The position numbers and the translations under genes are program-made. Source: Symbiodinium natans (lineage: Eukaryota; Sar; Dinophyceae; Suessiales; Symbiodiniaceae). Taken from it: a stretch of DNA of 64,000 nucleotides. The notes beneath the pieces were generated by a model. It was not told where the DNA came from. It saw only the letters and a program-made list of their open reading frames with translations, and made no database searches. This document shows positions 17,159-30,090 of the stretch, piece after piece; position 1 is the stretch's first letter, and every line of letters begins with the position of its first letter. Where the stretch lies: the NCBI GenBank assembly GCA_905221605.1, contig CAJNDS010000472.1:62001-126000 (forward strand), written 5' to 3'.

Positions 17159-20100
17159 CTGTTGGTCAGTCTTCATGGCCTTGCGAATGGTGAGGTAATG
17201 GTTGATCAAGACCTGCAAAACACTGAAAAAATGAAATTATGTTGCTACAGAAAATGCTTTCTCTTGAGCAGAGTCTTCTTTGAGCTCACATTGCCAGGCC
17301 TCTTTGGCCTCGGGCTTCAGCCGAGGGCTGCACTTGCTGCGGCAGTACGCGATGTACCTCTGCCAGGGGTGAGTAAGTCGCAACTTTTCGCATGACATGC
17401 GACCTTCACTCGTGCCCTATCGGCCCTAACAAGCGCACTTCCTGAGTTCTTGCACGGAAAAGGGCGACTTGCTCTCCTGATCGGGACGCAAAACGCACAG
17501 GTCATGAAACGGCCCCGTCACCGTGCTTCAGGTCCTCCTGCTTGCCTTCGTTGTGAAGACCGATAAGGTGCATTGCGAGGGCGTAATCTTTCTCTTCATC
17601 CCTGACATCCTGCAGAGGCATCTCATCGCAAAAGCAAACCGCTTTTGTCGCATGTTGACAAGATACGACCAAGCTTGGGCTTTTCGAAGACTGCTAAGGG
17701 TCCTTGACAAGGAACATCATGTCAAATCGGGTCAAGATGGTGGTTTCGAAGTCCATCTGACAGATTGCTCGCACAACACATCAAACACTCTTCAAGCCGG
17801 GCAACTCTAAATGCCTGGTCGGCAGTGCCAGCCATGTCATCATACGACCCAAAGCGAGGGTTGGCAGCCGCGAGGACACTGTCAGGAGACGGCCCGCACC
17901 GGGACTTTGCCATGGTCTACAAACTGAAACATTCGCTGCACATCAAGGCCTGCAACGTGTGTTGAGCCTCAGCCGCATGGCCCAACTCTGCGAGTCAGCA
18001 CAAGGTAGACGATCGAGCGCGCTGCGACCGGAATTTCGCTCAAGCCCCCGGCATTGTGGTTATACCCGCTTTTGAGATGGAGATGGTTTGCTGCTCCATG
18101 GCCTGGAGCGAAACAAGTTGACAGGAAGGTGCAAAGCCAGATTTTCTGGGCCTCATGGATGGCCACCCGATCTTTGGCATCCATCTTGTCAAACTCATCA
18201 ATGCACACCTGGGCTTCACAATTCGGGGAATCTGCAAAGTGCCTTTGCTAAAGTGGTGCCAGATCAGTCAGAAAGCCAAACTGCAGTGGGCGTAGGTCTG
18301 CTGTCATGAAATGCCATGAAATGTCGAGAAGGAGCTGATCCCTAGCTCTCCAAAGATATCATGACAGATGGGCACATGGCTGACGGGGATGGAATGTTGC
18401 CCGAGAAGCACGAGGAAGAAGAGGGAGGGCGGTAGCACATCCGGCGATAAGGGGAGAACGCCGAGATCAGCAACACTAGTGACTTGCAGTGCACGATATT
18501 GATTTCCATGTGAACTAACCACTCGAATCGAAATTGCATGTCTGCTTTGCGAACCAAGCGTGCCGGAAGACCGCAAAATTCTAGCCTCTGTCGGACAGAA
18601 AAACTGAGGGCGGCTTGCTTTTGAGTTTGATGGAAAGCTTCAGAACAGAGTGCGCTGTGCACGAACGAAATCTCATAAGCCTTTGGATGATTGTCCGAAA
18701 TTAAAACTGCACAAGTGGAAAGCCGAAACGTCAAGTGGCTAAGGCTAGCTAGTCGTTGCAAAGCTACCCTGCAGACTCTTCCTACGAACCCGGATCAAGC
18801 AAGTGCAAGAACAGGTTCTCTCACTTGCTCTGCTAGTTTCAGTGGCTGGCATGCGGCAAGCCCGCAGCGTGTGAAGAAGTGCAGAAGGAGAACAAGAAAC
18901 GATTGGGAGGGCTTTGCTCATGTCTAAGGGCTGGTTCTCACACACAGCTAGGTGTGTACAAAGTCTTGGGCACTGTCCGCCCTTAGGTCCCAGGCAATGC
19001 CACCGTCGGCAAGAACCATGGCTCCACCTGCAAGTTAGATTATCCATGAGCACGGCAAAGCCACGCAACTATGCTGCCTTCAAGAGTGAAGCCATTCCTT
19101 TCCTTGACGATAGCAGCCTTGTGCAGACTTGTGGGAAGATGCTCGCGACATTGCCCAAATGCTGACGAAGACCAGCACTTTGAGTTGCTGACGGTCAATC
19201 CCGCGGCACTGCTGCCTTTCCCGCTGGTGTACCTTTCTATCGAACAGCTCAGTCTCACCCCCAGCTCACTCAACATAAAGGACGCGAGCTCCAACAGAAC
19301 GACTCAGCACGGTACACTGAAATGGGAGCTGCTTGGCCAGCAAACTTCAAGATCTGCATCGTATCAAGGCGACTGTGTAACTTCACAACTTCAAGCCACC
19401 CATGCCTAAGTATCGCACCTGACTCTTTGCAGTACCAGGATCACCAAGGAGCAAGACGTTGATGTCACCTCATCATTGTTCATGCTGGCACAAGCGACAT
19501 GGCACTCACCTGATGCTCTCTCAAGCGCCTCGGATGCGGTTGCCACTTGGCAAGAACTTCCTGGAACCGCCAAAGAGCAAGCCTCAGAGTCTGCACAAGA
19601 CAGCCTAGGTTTGTTCAGTGTTCGGCTTGAAAACATGGGCAGGCGGCCAGGTCTTTACAGTCCCTATCCGGGCGAGCTATTTCGAAAGCAGAACTGTCTC
19701 AAAAGTTCTTCTAACCAGAACCCAGAAAAGAGTTTTAACAACCTACCAAGAACTATCATACAACCGCAGTAGTGGGAATAGTAAGCAAAATGAAGTACCC
19801 TGGATCAAGAACTTTTGAATAGGCTGTCAAATCGGGGCGTCTCGCTCTGCCGCTCTTCTTCTTCTTATTCTTCTTCTTCTTCTTCTTCTTCTTCTTCTTC
19901 TTCTTCTTCTTCTTCTTCTTCTTCTTCTTCTTCGTCTTCTTCTTCTTCTTCTTCTTCTTCTTCTTCTTCTTCTTCTTCTTCTTCTTCTTCTTCTTCTTCT
20001 TCTTCTTCTTCTTCTTCTTCTTCTTCTTCTTCTTCTTCTTCTTCTTCTTCTTCTTCTTCTTCTTCTTCTTCTCTCTCGCTCTCTCGCTTTCTCGCTTTCA

Positions 20101-22678
20101 CCACTGCAGCTAGACAGCTTCATGTGCTTGATAGTTCAAGTATTGTACACATTGTTGTTGAAAAAGTGCTCGGGGAGCTGTTGATTTTGTTGTTTCCCCC
20201 TCTGCCCTCCCTAAGGGCTGTGCAAGCCACTGCCCTCTTGACGTCGTTGACCACATCCTGGCAGGTAGACAGAATGCAGCCACCTCCCCTACAGGCAGCA
20301 AGTGGGGGCTCAGCGTCAAGGCGCCTTCTCGCTGGCGCAAATTGCCGGAGCAATGGACCTCAAGCTGGACGGGGGAGTGGATTCGGCTTGTCAGGATTCA
20401 GCTCAGCATGTTCCTTGCGCATTCCAACATGCCTCAACCCTTGAATCTGTCAACACTGTTTGGACAACGTCAGCTGCAAAGAGGCACTGTAAGCGCGCAC
20501 ACACACTCAAGCACAAAGTATGCACACGTGGGTCACCAAGGCATGCTCTGAAAGATCTTCTCCCGGATGCCGGGATCCTGCTCTGCATGGTTTTTGACAC
20601 AGCGCCGCACTCGCGTCATCTCGCGTCATCTCGCGGTCACCCTTCCTTGGAGATCTGGTCGAAGCGTTCCTCCTCCTCCGCGCTGATCTCCAAGGCCCCC
20701 TTGGAGAGTCTCAAATCCATGAGCCGCCAGCCTAGATCTACCTAGCATGCTCACAGTCCGCCTGGGAACGATTGCCTTGGGCCCGCTGCAAGCCCAAGAC
20801 CTGCACACAGCACAACCCTGTTCAACGATGGAGCACTCAGGTGTGACCGGCATGTTTGAGTAACTTGAGTACCTACAGACCTACAGCACCAGAAAGCAAG
20901 CAACCCGCAGCTTCACCACTGTGTCTAGACCTATTGCTTCTAGTCCAGCTTCGCTCACGCGCTGAGCAGAAGCAAGGCTGTCAGGCCTGGATGTACGAGT
21001 ATTTCACGGTGTTGGTGCCCTGGTTCCTCGGGCTCAGATTGTTCTCGGCTTGCTTGCAATGTCTCTCAATGCGAACGTCGGGTCCTGCCCCGCGTTAGCT
21101 TGTCTCCTGCAGCCTTCTCCGAGGCATTGAAGACTCCTTGGGCAAAAGCAAAGCACAGAGATGCCAGCAGCCAGAAAGAAACTCTTCTCAGGATGGTGCC
21201 GATGCACGTTAGGCGTGTGCCAGGCGTGCATAGATCCACATCATACCTGGTGGTTTGAACATGCTGGTTTCCTCTTTCGGGAAGTGGCCCGCTACCTCTT
21301 GTCTCACTTCTGCCACCGGACACAACCCGAAGGCTTCGCTTCTTGGATTGAGGCTCCTTGCTACTGGTGCGAAGACACATCGGGCGGTGGCACTTTCTCA
21401 ATGGTTTGCACGTCAGCAACGAGAATTAACATCAATAGTCCGAACCCTCAGCCCTAACAGCGGCAAGACTGCCCGTAGGGCGAAACAATGCAGCACAGGC
21501 GATTTGCAAGGGGCCATGATGTTATGATGTTACTCGACAGCACTTGCGTATAACACTCCTTCTTGCAGCCTGAGCGGCTACGACACATTCTGCAAAGAAC
21601 GACGACCCAACAGATTTGGGGGGCGGGGTGGATCTGAAAGGTACCAACAGCCGAGCCAGTGGAACTGACCCTGCTGTCTATGCTCGACAAACTCCTCGTG
21701 TTCGACTTTCCTTTTGTACCAGGCGGACTGTACCCGACGCAGGGTGCAGGAGGAGCAGCCTTCAGCATGAGCAATGTTGTCAAGGTGTTCCTGTGGAGTT
21801 CTCTGGGCGTGTCGGTACGGCACCTTGTTGAAACACAACATCTGGCAGCAGCCTTCGGCCACTGGGCGTCACATCGCGTCTTGTGCGGTGCGTTTTGCAC
21901 AACAGTGCAAGGGCTGCAGCTACCAGCACCAGGATGGCGTGATCACAAACCAGCGCAAGTGGCGTCGACGGGCGGCAGAGGGCGCCAGCCCTTTGAAGAG
22001 CACCAACGCGCATGGCCGAGCTGGCGCACATCTGCGCACAGAGGTCGATGGACCGAGGCATCTCTCCCACCGGTACCTCTACAACACCAGGAGCACACCG
22101 ACAGTCGCGCCACAAAATACTTCACAATGACATGCCGGGGGAGGCTCGCGTGTTCCGGCAGCTCTTGCAATCGAACTCTTTGGTCCGAGGCGTATTCGCT
22201 CAGCGACGCATCAGCCACCTAACAAGTGCTTGGAGGTGTTCCACCGTTTGAAGTGCTCAGAAGTGTCGTTTGTTACTTCAGAAACATGCCGGCTGCTCGA
22301 ACGAGTTGGGTGGGCATCGTTCCAGGTTCCTTAAGCAAGCAGGCTAGAAAAAATGTGCCCAAGGCAGAGAATTCTTCAAACTGCATTCCATCAAGGGCAG
22401 TGTGAATATGATCCTTCAGCAAGTGTGTTGCCTGGTTTGCCAGCGCCACGCTGCTTGTAAGCCATTGTAAGCCATTTCATTGTAAGCCCTGTGCCCTGCC
22501 CGGAGAGCATTGCCTTTACACGCTCCTGGAATGTGGGCAGCAGTGAAGCCAGCTTCCACGGTTACCTTGAGCGAACCCGCAAATTATAGTTGCACATAGT
22601 TGCGCATAGTCGCACTATTGTTGCACCTGCCTCCTCCACATTCTCACAGTTGGAGCATCTCAAGACTACTTTGCGGAC
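17159..22678 (-). CDS. MCM5: MCM5 replicative helicase subunit, 24 recognised micro-exons (both ends incomplete)
   Basis: Exons in transcript order: 22678-22631 (zinc CSNCENVEE), 22198-22150, 22076-22030 (PVGEMPRSIDL), 21246-21183 (TPGTRLTCIG), 21019-20987, about 20699-20646, 20577-20543, 20358-20337, 20257-20224, 19582-19529 (LLFGGSRKFLPSG), 19468-19419 (Walker A GDPGTAKSQ), 19353-19316, 19232-19193 (YTSGKGSSAAGLT), 19117-19078, 19027-18996 (GGAMVLADGG), 18208-18152 (Walker B CIDEFDKM), 18102-18053 (MEQQTISISKAGITT), 17967-17950, 17878-17815 (SVLAAANPRFGSYDD), 17756-17703 (Arg finger TILTRFDMMFLVKD), 17609-17538, 17476-17442, 17357-17300 (YIAYCRSKCSPRL), 17212-17159. Phases agree at almost every junction. 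Exon wording fits MCM5 better than other MCMs. The product is one subunit of the MCM2-7 ring that unwinds replication origins in the nucleus. Missing: N-terminal exons, the second zinc half (between 22630 and 22199) and the C-terminus. Exons are 18-72 nt; most donors are GC, some GT or GA. Confidence 0.92.
19854..20072. repeat. (TTC)n / (GAA)n microsatellite inside an MCM5 intron
   Basis: About 73 nearly perfect TTC units, with single interruptions near 19866 and 19934. It lies in the intron 20223-19583 of the minus-strand MCM5 gene, so the transcript carries GAA. Poly-Ser, poly-Arg and poly-Glu frames here are artefacts. Confidence 0.97.
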
Positions 22679-25592
22679 CTCAGGCTCCATGCTTGCCAGG
22701 CAGTCCAATGCTGAATCTTCCTTCGCACCTTGCTTCTCGGAGTTCGAACCGATACGACGATGCCCTGAATGACCACGAGCTTCTCCACCTGCAGGAGCTG
22801 GGTGCTGCCTTTGCTTTGGCTTTTCAACAGCCTTCAAGCACCTGCTGAATCTTACGTGCTAGTCTGCCCGAACACTAACCCAGAACCTCACGGCACTGCA
22901 CGGAGCGATGCCACACAGTTAAAGAACACTGCAGCTTCGACTGCAACTCGTTGCCTGTCTGCCTTTGTCCGGACGCTCACCACGTCTATGCCTAACTGAA
23001 TATGAAATATGACTGATTCTCCTCGGTCCCCGCGGGAAACCTCCCCCCGTTCCCCCCTTTCCCTTTTTGTTTTAGTGTGGATAAGTTTTGGGGGTTCCTC
23101 GAAGGCCCTCGGTTAGAAGGGGACCCAAGATAGAGGCCCGGAAAAACTGTGGAGGAAGACTCTGCCGCCCAAGCTTCTTGGCTGTCACATGAGCCTTACT
23201 TTGTAGTCCGGGATTCAGAGCTTCTTACGGATCCCTAGAAACCCCCTCTTGGGGGAAACTGCGGGAACTTTGCAGACGACAGGTCGCTTCACAGGCGAAG
23301 TTGTGCACCGGGGCTCAAAAGTTTCACATGCGGAAAGGCTAGCAAGTTGCAGCTCCCCCTCTCACTCAAAGCCCTCTTGCGCCAACTCCAGTGCATTCGC
23401 GCTGTGCACTAGTGCATGCCGACAAAGAACGCTGTCCACCTGAATGGAAGACGCCGCTTTGTAACCGAGCTTAACCGGCTTAACCTGCTCCGCTGCGGGG
23501 AAACGGGGTCGTCGGATTGCACAAGCTCCGCCCGCAACAGCCAGGGATTATGTCAATGACCGGCATTGTTGTGATGCCATTTTTATGAAGGAACCAGGTG
23601 TGGTCAATCTAGCGTCGGAGCGCAGCTCTTCTACCTATGCCCCATCAACTTTGAACCAAGATTTACCAGCGACTGGGAAATCATGGACGATGGATGACTT
23701 GGCACTGCATCTGTTTTCACATGATGTGCAGGACAAAGAGATAGTTGAAGGCTCCAGTCCAACTCGCGTATCCCCAAGGCTCCACATGAAGAGACCTCGT
23801 GGCCCTAAATCTAGCTGTGCGGGCGCTCCATTGCTTGCAATTGTTGCTGCTTGCGTACTGTTTTTGGAAAACCGCCTGTAACCACTTCGTAGGGTCTTTA
23901 AGTGAAGCTGTCCTGTTCTGCCCCTCGTTTGCAGGCCTGTTATCTTCAAGCCTGCTGCACTCAGCCTTTAACCTCTCCAAATCCGAGACGTCCCAAAAGC
24001 CAAAAGGCTCGCAAATTCGGATGGCCCTTCGGGTTACGAAGCTGGTCGTGATTGTGTAAATGCAGGAGTCCATTTTGACTGGTGCATCCGGCATAGCGTG
24101 GCATGATAACACAATAAACAATAAAAGATATAAAAGAGCACGCGAACAAGCCAACACTAAGACACGCCAAAGAAAGCGGAACCTGGTCATGCCTCAGCTC
24201 TCGGATCCTCGGCAAGTGGATGGTTGGACTGCAGTCTGCGGCGCTGCTGAAGGCTGAGGAGTCAGCAGCATGGGCTGCATGCTGTGGTCCGAGCCTCACT
24301 GCAGGTACTCTAGGCCAAAGATGCGCAAGGGGCGGCCACATGCAAAAGGCCCTTCCACTGCTCTACCCGGTTTTCAGGGCAGCGACGATCCAAAGTAGCA
24401 TCCGCCGTGATACCCAACTGCATGATCGGAGCCTGTCAAGTGTCATCATAGCTGGGGATGGCTGGGGACAAGAGGCACAGGACGGAGGCGGGCCACGCGG
24501 TGACACGGGGGTGGGGTGGGGGGGGGCGTGGAGGGGGGGGGGACGCGGGGGAGACGTAGAGAAAAAACGCAAAGGTCATAGGCGACGCAGGCCGATGTGA
24601 GATGCACAAGTCAGATTCGCTTTCACCCACCTTCTGCGAGGGATCGTTGTGCAGTTCCCGATACATGTCCTAAACTGAAGCTGTCTGACACAGGCCGCCC
24701 AGCTAGCTGCATGTACTGGATTGCAAGGTCCTGGAGAGCCCTCTCGCAAACCTTTACGACGATGTTGGGCCCTGGCATGGAGCGATCTCACCACATGCAC
24801 CATGCATCATCGGCTTAGAACTCGGACTGTCGGTCTTGACATCACGTGTTAAGGTTCTCCGAGTACCAGGCGGTCTTTCAGGTTCTTGTGGAGCAGCGGG
24901 CAACCACCCTGTGATCATCAAGGGAGTCATGGAAGCCTGCTTGTGATGCCGCATTCCACCTTGTTTGACTTCAAGTGGTACCAATCCACCTGCTGCCGCA
25001 CAGGACCACGACGGCACATGGCTCTGCTAGCTGGGAGCAGTGGCCAGACCGTGCCATCTTGGATGCTGAAACACCTTTTTGCTCCGCAGCATCAGTCTGT
25101 GTGTGACTTTCCTTCACCTCAGCAGAAGCTGATGCTGCAAGGAGCCCATAGAACGGGCTCCCTGCAGAAGCCTCCCGCCGATCAGCATAGATGATCGCAA
25201 ATACAGGATATGCAGGTACCTAAAGTACCAGCTCTGTCAGAAGCGCTCAGCCTCGCATTGCCTTTCTCATCAAGTGCCGCATGCCTATCCTCATCCTAAA
25301 GAAGCGAAAAGCAAAGTGAGGCCCTGGAAGCCTTGAAAGCACAGCTTTCCAGGCGCACTTCGACAGCTTCAGTGTCGGACCGGCTGCCACAGAAGACTGT
25401 AGAATGTGAAGAAGATGTTTACAATTGCTAGTGGGCAACTACAAGTGTAGAAACTAATCCTCGGCAGCCTGGCTCTCACAACGCTAATTTTCCCTAGTCC
25501 GGTAGGTAGGCACGTGTCTGTTGTTGACCCTGTGTTCCCCTCATACCGCGCTTACAAACCTTTCATATTTCGCAGTGCGGAAGACCACCCAC
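22679..25592. other. Unassigned region upstream of recognised MCM5 exons
   Basis: The N-terminal MCM5 exons are expected here on the minus strand. Possible exons: about 24664-24625 (DMYRELHNDPSQK, after TTTAG and before a GT) and about 24776-24715 (PNIVVKVCERALQDLAIQYM). Neither can be tied to MCM5 with confidence. A G-rich run lies at 24508-24545. Confidence 0.35.
24508..24545 (+). repeat. G-run tract with quadruplex potential
   Basis: Successive runs of G (GGGGTGGGGTGGGGGGGGGC and a further run of ten) on the plus strand satisfy the G3+ quadruplex pattern. Confidence 0.7.
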
Positions 25593-25824
25593 CTTTGTGT
25601 GAGCACCAAAGGATCTCATCTCCAGCAAAGTTCTCCATGTAAACCTTAGCTGCACGCCAGTACAGAACTGGCACCATGTACTCAATGCAGTCATATACAG
25701 CATCTACAGCTCCAACGCGGTCTCCGCGTGCTACGTACGACACTGCGACGCTCAAAAGCAGATCTGGGTGGCGTGCCCATCGGGGGAGCCCCATGTAGCT
25801 CAGGATCAACCGCAGTAGCCCCAA
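25593..25824 (-). CDS. Candidate exon of an unrecognised helical protein
   Basis: A minus-strand frame reads as plausible protein (GLPRWARHPDLLLSVAVSYV, VARGDRVGAVDAVYDCIEYM, ENFAGDEILWCSHK) and ends at a GT (AAAG|GTGGGT) near 25592. Composition and the regular hydrophobic pattern suggest alpha-helices. No family is recognised; neighbouring exons were not found, and the 5' edge is arbitrary. Confidence 0.4.
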
Positions 25825-26257
25825 GCCTGAACTGCTCTGGCTATGCCCAGTCCCTCGTGTCCCTCATGTGCATCCCCGGCTCTTTTATTCTGAGATTCTG
25901 AGTTGGCTGCTGAGCTCCCGGGAGTACATCGGCAAACTCCTGAGGCTTCTCTGCAGCTGCCTGGCCTAGCCCCGCACTCTCCTTGACTCAGAGCCCGTCG
26001 CCGCTGGCAGTTGGCAAAGCTGCGAAAGGCTCCAGCCACACAACTTTCTATTCTTTGCCTTCATCTAGCTAGCAGCTAGCAGTTGTTGTTCAATTGAGCA
26101 TACGTGTACTCCACTTGAGTTGTGTGGCTGGAGCCCCTCGATGCTGCGTTGGCACTCTTGTGCAGAGCACCTGAGTGATCACTTCAAGTTCAGAGTACAC
26201 ATGCCTCCATCAAGCAAGGTTGTTGTTTACTCGTATCCCCAAAACGACACCCAATGT

Positions 26258-26356
26258 ACGCGCGCGCACACACACACACAAGCACACACAAGCACACACA
26301 AGCGCACACACACACACACACACACAAGCACACACATGGCGCGCACACACACACAC
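26258..26356. repeat. (CA)n-rich lead-in to the ACGC satellite
   Basis: Interrupted (CA)n with CAAG and GCGC units, merging into the ACGC array. Confidence 0.9.
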
Positions 26357-27221
<865 letters not shown>

Positions 27222-29439
27222 TCCCAATAACAGTTGTATACACCTGCTTTACATTTTCATGCCTTGTCGTGTGCACAAAGACAGCTCTCAGCCTGAGCAG
27301 CTAAGAAGTGGCAAAAGTAGCGACAAGGCAAGCACCAGCTGCAGTCAGCAAATGACAATGAAGATTCCTGCCGCGCGTTCGCACAGATGACACAACAAAT
27401 CACACGCAGGTGGTTATGAGGATTCGTTAACATGCTTTTCTGCCTTCTGGAGAGCATGCGATTCCGTCGTGCAGAATGCTCTGAAAGGCAATACTGTTGA
27501 GCGAGCCTCATGATGGAATGTGTTCTCCTAGATCTTTTTCTTGAAGACGGGAGTCCGTGTTGATGCAAGTGCCCTTGTTGGCCTTGGTCCAACCCAACAA
27601 AACATGTGAAGATCGCAACTGAGACTGCAAGAGATGTTGAAGATTCTTGAAGGTTTTGCAAATCGACAGCGGCTGGGATCCCCACCGCAGGAGTGCGGGA
27701 TTCACGAACACGTTGTGAGCTCACACCCGAAGTCACACTCAGGCCTTGCCACAGCAACTACAAACAGCTGAGGGCAGAACTTGGCACTGCGTAGGCAATT
27801 CATCATGATGCTGCATCGATGTTGGGCACATTTAGCGCCGAACCTGTCTGAATCTTCAGTCGAAGTCTGGTGACGTCGAAGGATGGCGGCTGCGAGACCA
27901 CCTGAGTCCGAGATCATCTCAAGCACCCGACACATCTCGAAACATCTGGGTAGCGTCGTTCGCCAACAGCTGGGATTACAGCATGGACTGTGGGCATCAG
28001 CTTCACGCTGGAACGGCCTCTTTGCAAGGAAGTGACATGGAGGAAGTGACATGGCAAGAATAGGAAACACTTCGAAAGACACGAAGGGTCTGCCGACAGT
28101 CTTGGCGCTGGACATGCCGTCTTGCGCGAAGATCGGTGATGTGTGGACTGGGTTGAGGTCCGGCGTGCTCCAGCAACGAAACGAGCCTTCAGGACAATCC
28201 ACTGAACTTACGATGCCTAACATATTACCGCAAACAACGGCAGCCTGACGCCCTCGGCGTGATGGCGTCCTCAGCTCACGAGTCCTACTCCAGTCAAGGA
28301 CAGTGCCTGCTCAGGACTGTCGGCCAAGTAAGCGCAGTGCCCGTCTGCAGTCGACTCTGCCTTGGTCAAGCATGAGAACGAACGAAGATGCAGAAGGATC
28401 ACAGGTGGGCTGCCGGCGTTCATAGTAGCGGCAGTAAGTCTTGTTGTAGGAAGCGCTGGGGTGACTGGTGCAATGATCTTTGGCACTTCCTCGCAGCGAA
28501 GCATGAGCGAAGTGTTGAGGTGTTCTTTCCACTTCCGGTACTCCTGGAAAAGGATGTCTTTTTCCATCAGCATCTCTTTGGCGCAGACCTTGTCACGTGT
28601 TCGGGATTTCAGCAAAGAAAAAACCTCCCCAGTCGTCTGAGCACTGGCACTGATGGAGGCGAGGACATCTCCGATTTGGGTTCAGCGCTAGCTGAAGCCA
28701 CCAGGGACCTCGTGAATCATCTGTGCCCTCTTCTTACCTCCTTCCAAGGTTTTCATGCAAAATTCAGGTCGCGCCTCACAGGAGTCATCTGATTTGGCAC
28801 AGCCTTTTGTCAGAATATGAGGCACGAAGCCAAAGTCACGGATAGTCTCGAACCCTGGGACAATGGCTGCCAGCACAACCCGAGGCTGCGCGATACGAGC
28901 GGTGGAAGCATGTGCCTGTTTCACATCTTGCTCTTCACTTCAGAGAGACATTGAAGAGGAGAGACCAGGAGTGACCTGCTGACGCAGCGTGGCATAGACG
29001 AGTAAGAGGCTAAAGCCAGCGATGCCAAACCTGAGCTGAGCTTCTATCTCCAAAGCTATGACTGTGACTGCGAGTTCGGGCCCTCACGAACGTGATGCTG
29101 ATCCGCGGTTAGATGGCGACCTATTGCAAAATCCAGAAACTGGTGTAACTGTGGGCGACCCCACAAAGCGCGACGGCGGTACGAGGCTGGCGGGCTTTGA
29201 GATGACCAACCCTGCAGAAGCATGCCACTCAATGCTCAGCAGCCAGGAGACAGATGCAGCCTGCATTGTCGTTTTGGCAGACATGGAGCCGATGGAGACG
29301 TGGGGCTGGACGAAGCCCTGTCTATCGCACAATTGACTTGATACACAACAATAACAATTACAGAACAACTGCAGTGCTCAAGCTCCAGTCCCCAGCCTCT
29401 GCGCAGCTGGCTTGGAGAATCAGACTGGCAGCTACCTAG
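27222..29439. other. Unassigned region with possible minus-strand exons
   Basis: No recognised gene. Two minus-strand stretches read like exons: about 28915-28740 (VVLAAIVPGFETIRDFGFVP, then PHILTKGC, ending at a GT) and about 28590-28450 (MLMEKDILFQEYRKWKEHLN). They could belong to one gene, but no family is recognised. A short direct repeat (GGAAGTGACATGG twice) is at 28027-28053. Confidence 0.35.
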
Positions 29440-30090
29440 AGACTTGTTTTGGGCCGTTTCTTTTTTTGGGGGGAGGGACCTCGTTTGTGTTTTTGGGGGG
29501 GCTACTTCTTTCAATTCTTTCTCGTGACACTTCTAATTATTTGCTTATTGCTTTATTGTATATAGCTACTGTCATTCTTTCTTTAGGCCTGCAATAATTT
29601 ATTTGTGGCTTTTCTTGGTGTTTTTATTTCTCATGCTATTTCATTATTTCTTGATGTGGTTTAATTATCTATTTTGTCTTTCACTATATGGATCGTTCTG
29701 AATTGTTTGTTTCGTTGTTTGTTTATGTCTTTCTGTATTTCTTTGTTTCTTTCTTCATTAATTGATTCTTTTTTGATTTATTTCTTTCTTTGTTATAAAA
29801 AAACTTTCTTTCTCTTTATGCCGCTGTTTCTTTGTTTTTCTGTCTTTCTCGTTTGTTGTTATGTTTGTCTTCTTTTCTTTCGTTATCCTTCTGTCTTCTT
29901 CCTTTGGGTATTCCTTTCTTTCTTTATCTTTTTGGCAATTCCTTTCGTTCTGTCGTTCTTCCTTTGCTTCTTTCCTTCCTTTCTTTGCTTCTTTCTTTTT
30001 TCGTTCTTGCTCTAGCTCTCTCTCTTTCTTTGCTGTTTCTTTCCTTCTCTGCTTCTGTTCCTTTCTGTATGTATTTCTTGTTTTCGTGCT
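29440..30090 (+). repeat. T/C-rich (TTTC/TTTG) low-complexity tract
   Basis: About 650 bp of pyrimidine-rich plus strand with scattered CTTT/TTTG units. The hydrophobic Phe/Leu/Ser frames here result from this bias. Confidence 0.9.

Noticed and set aside
18027..18044. Second spliced-leader-like word (AATTTCGCTCAAG)
   Set aside because: Only about 12 of 16 bases match, it lies on the strand opposite the gene and inside an MCM5 intron; consistent with chance.
19815..20444. Poly-Ser, poly-Arg and poly-Glu frames over the TTC tract
   Set aside because: Microsatellite translation; the tract lies within an MCM5 intron on the other strand.
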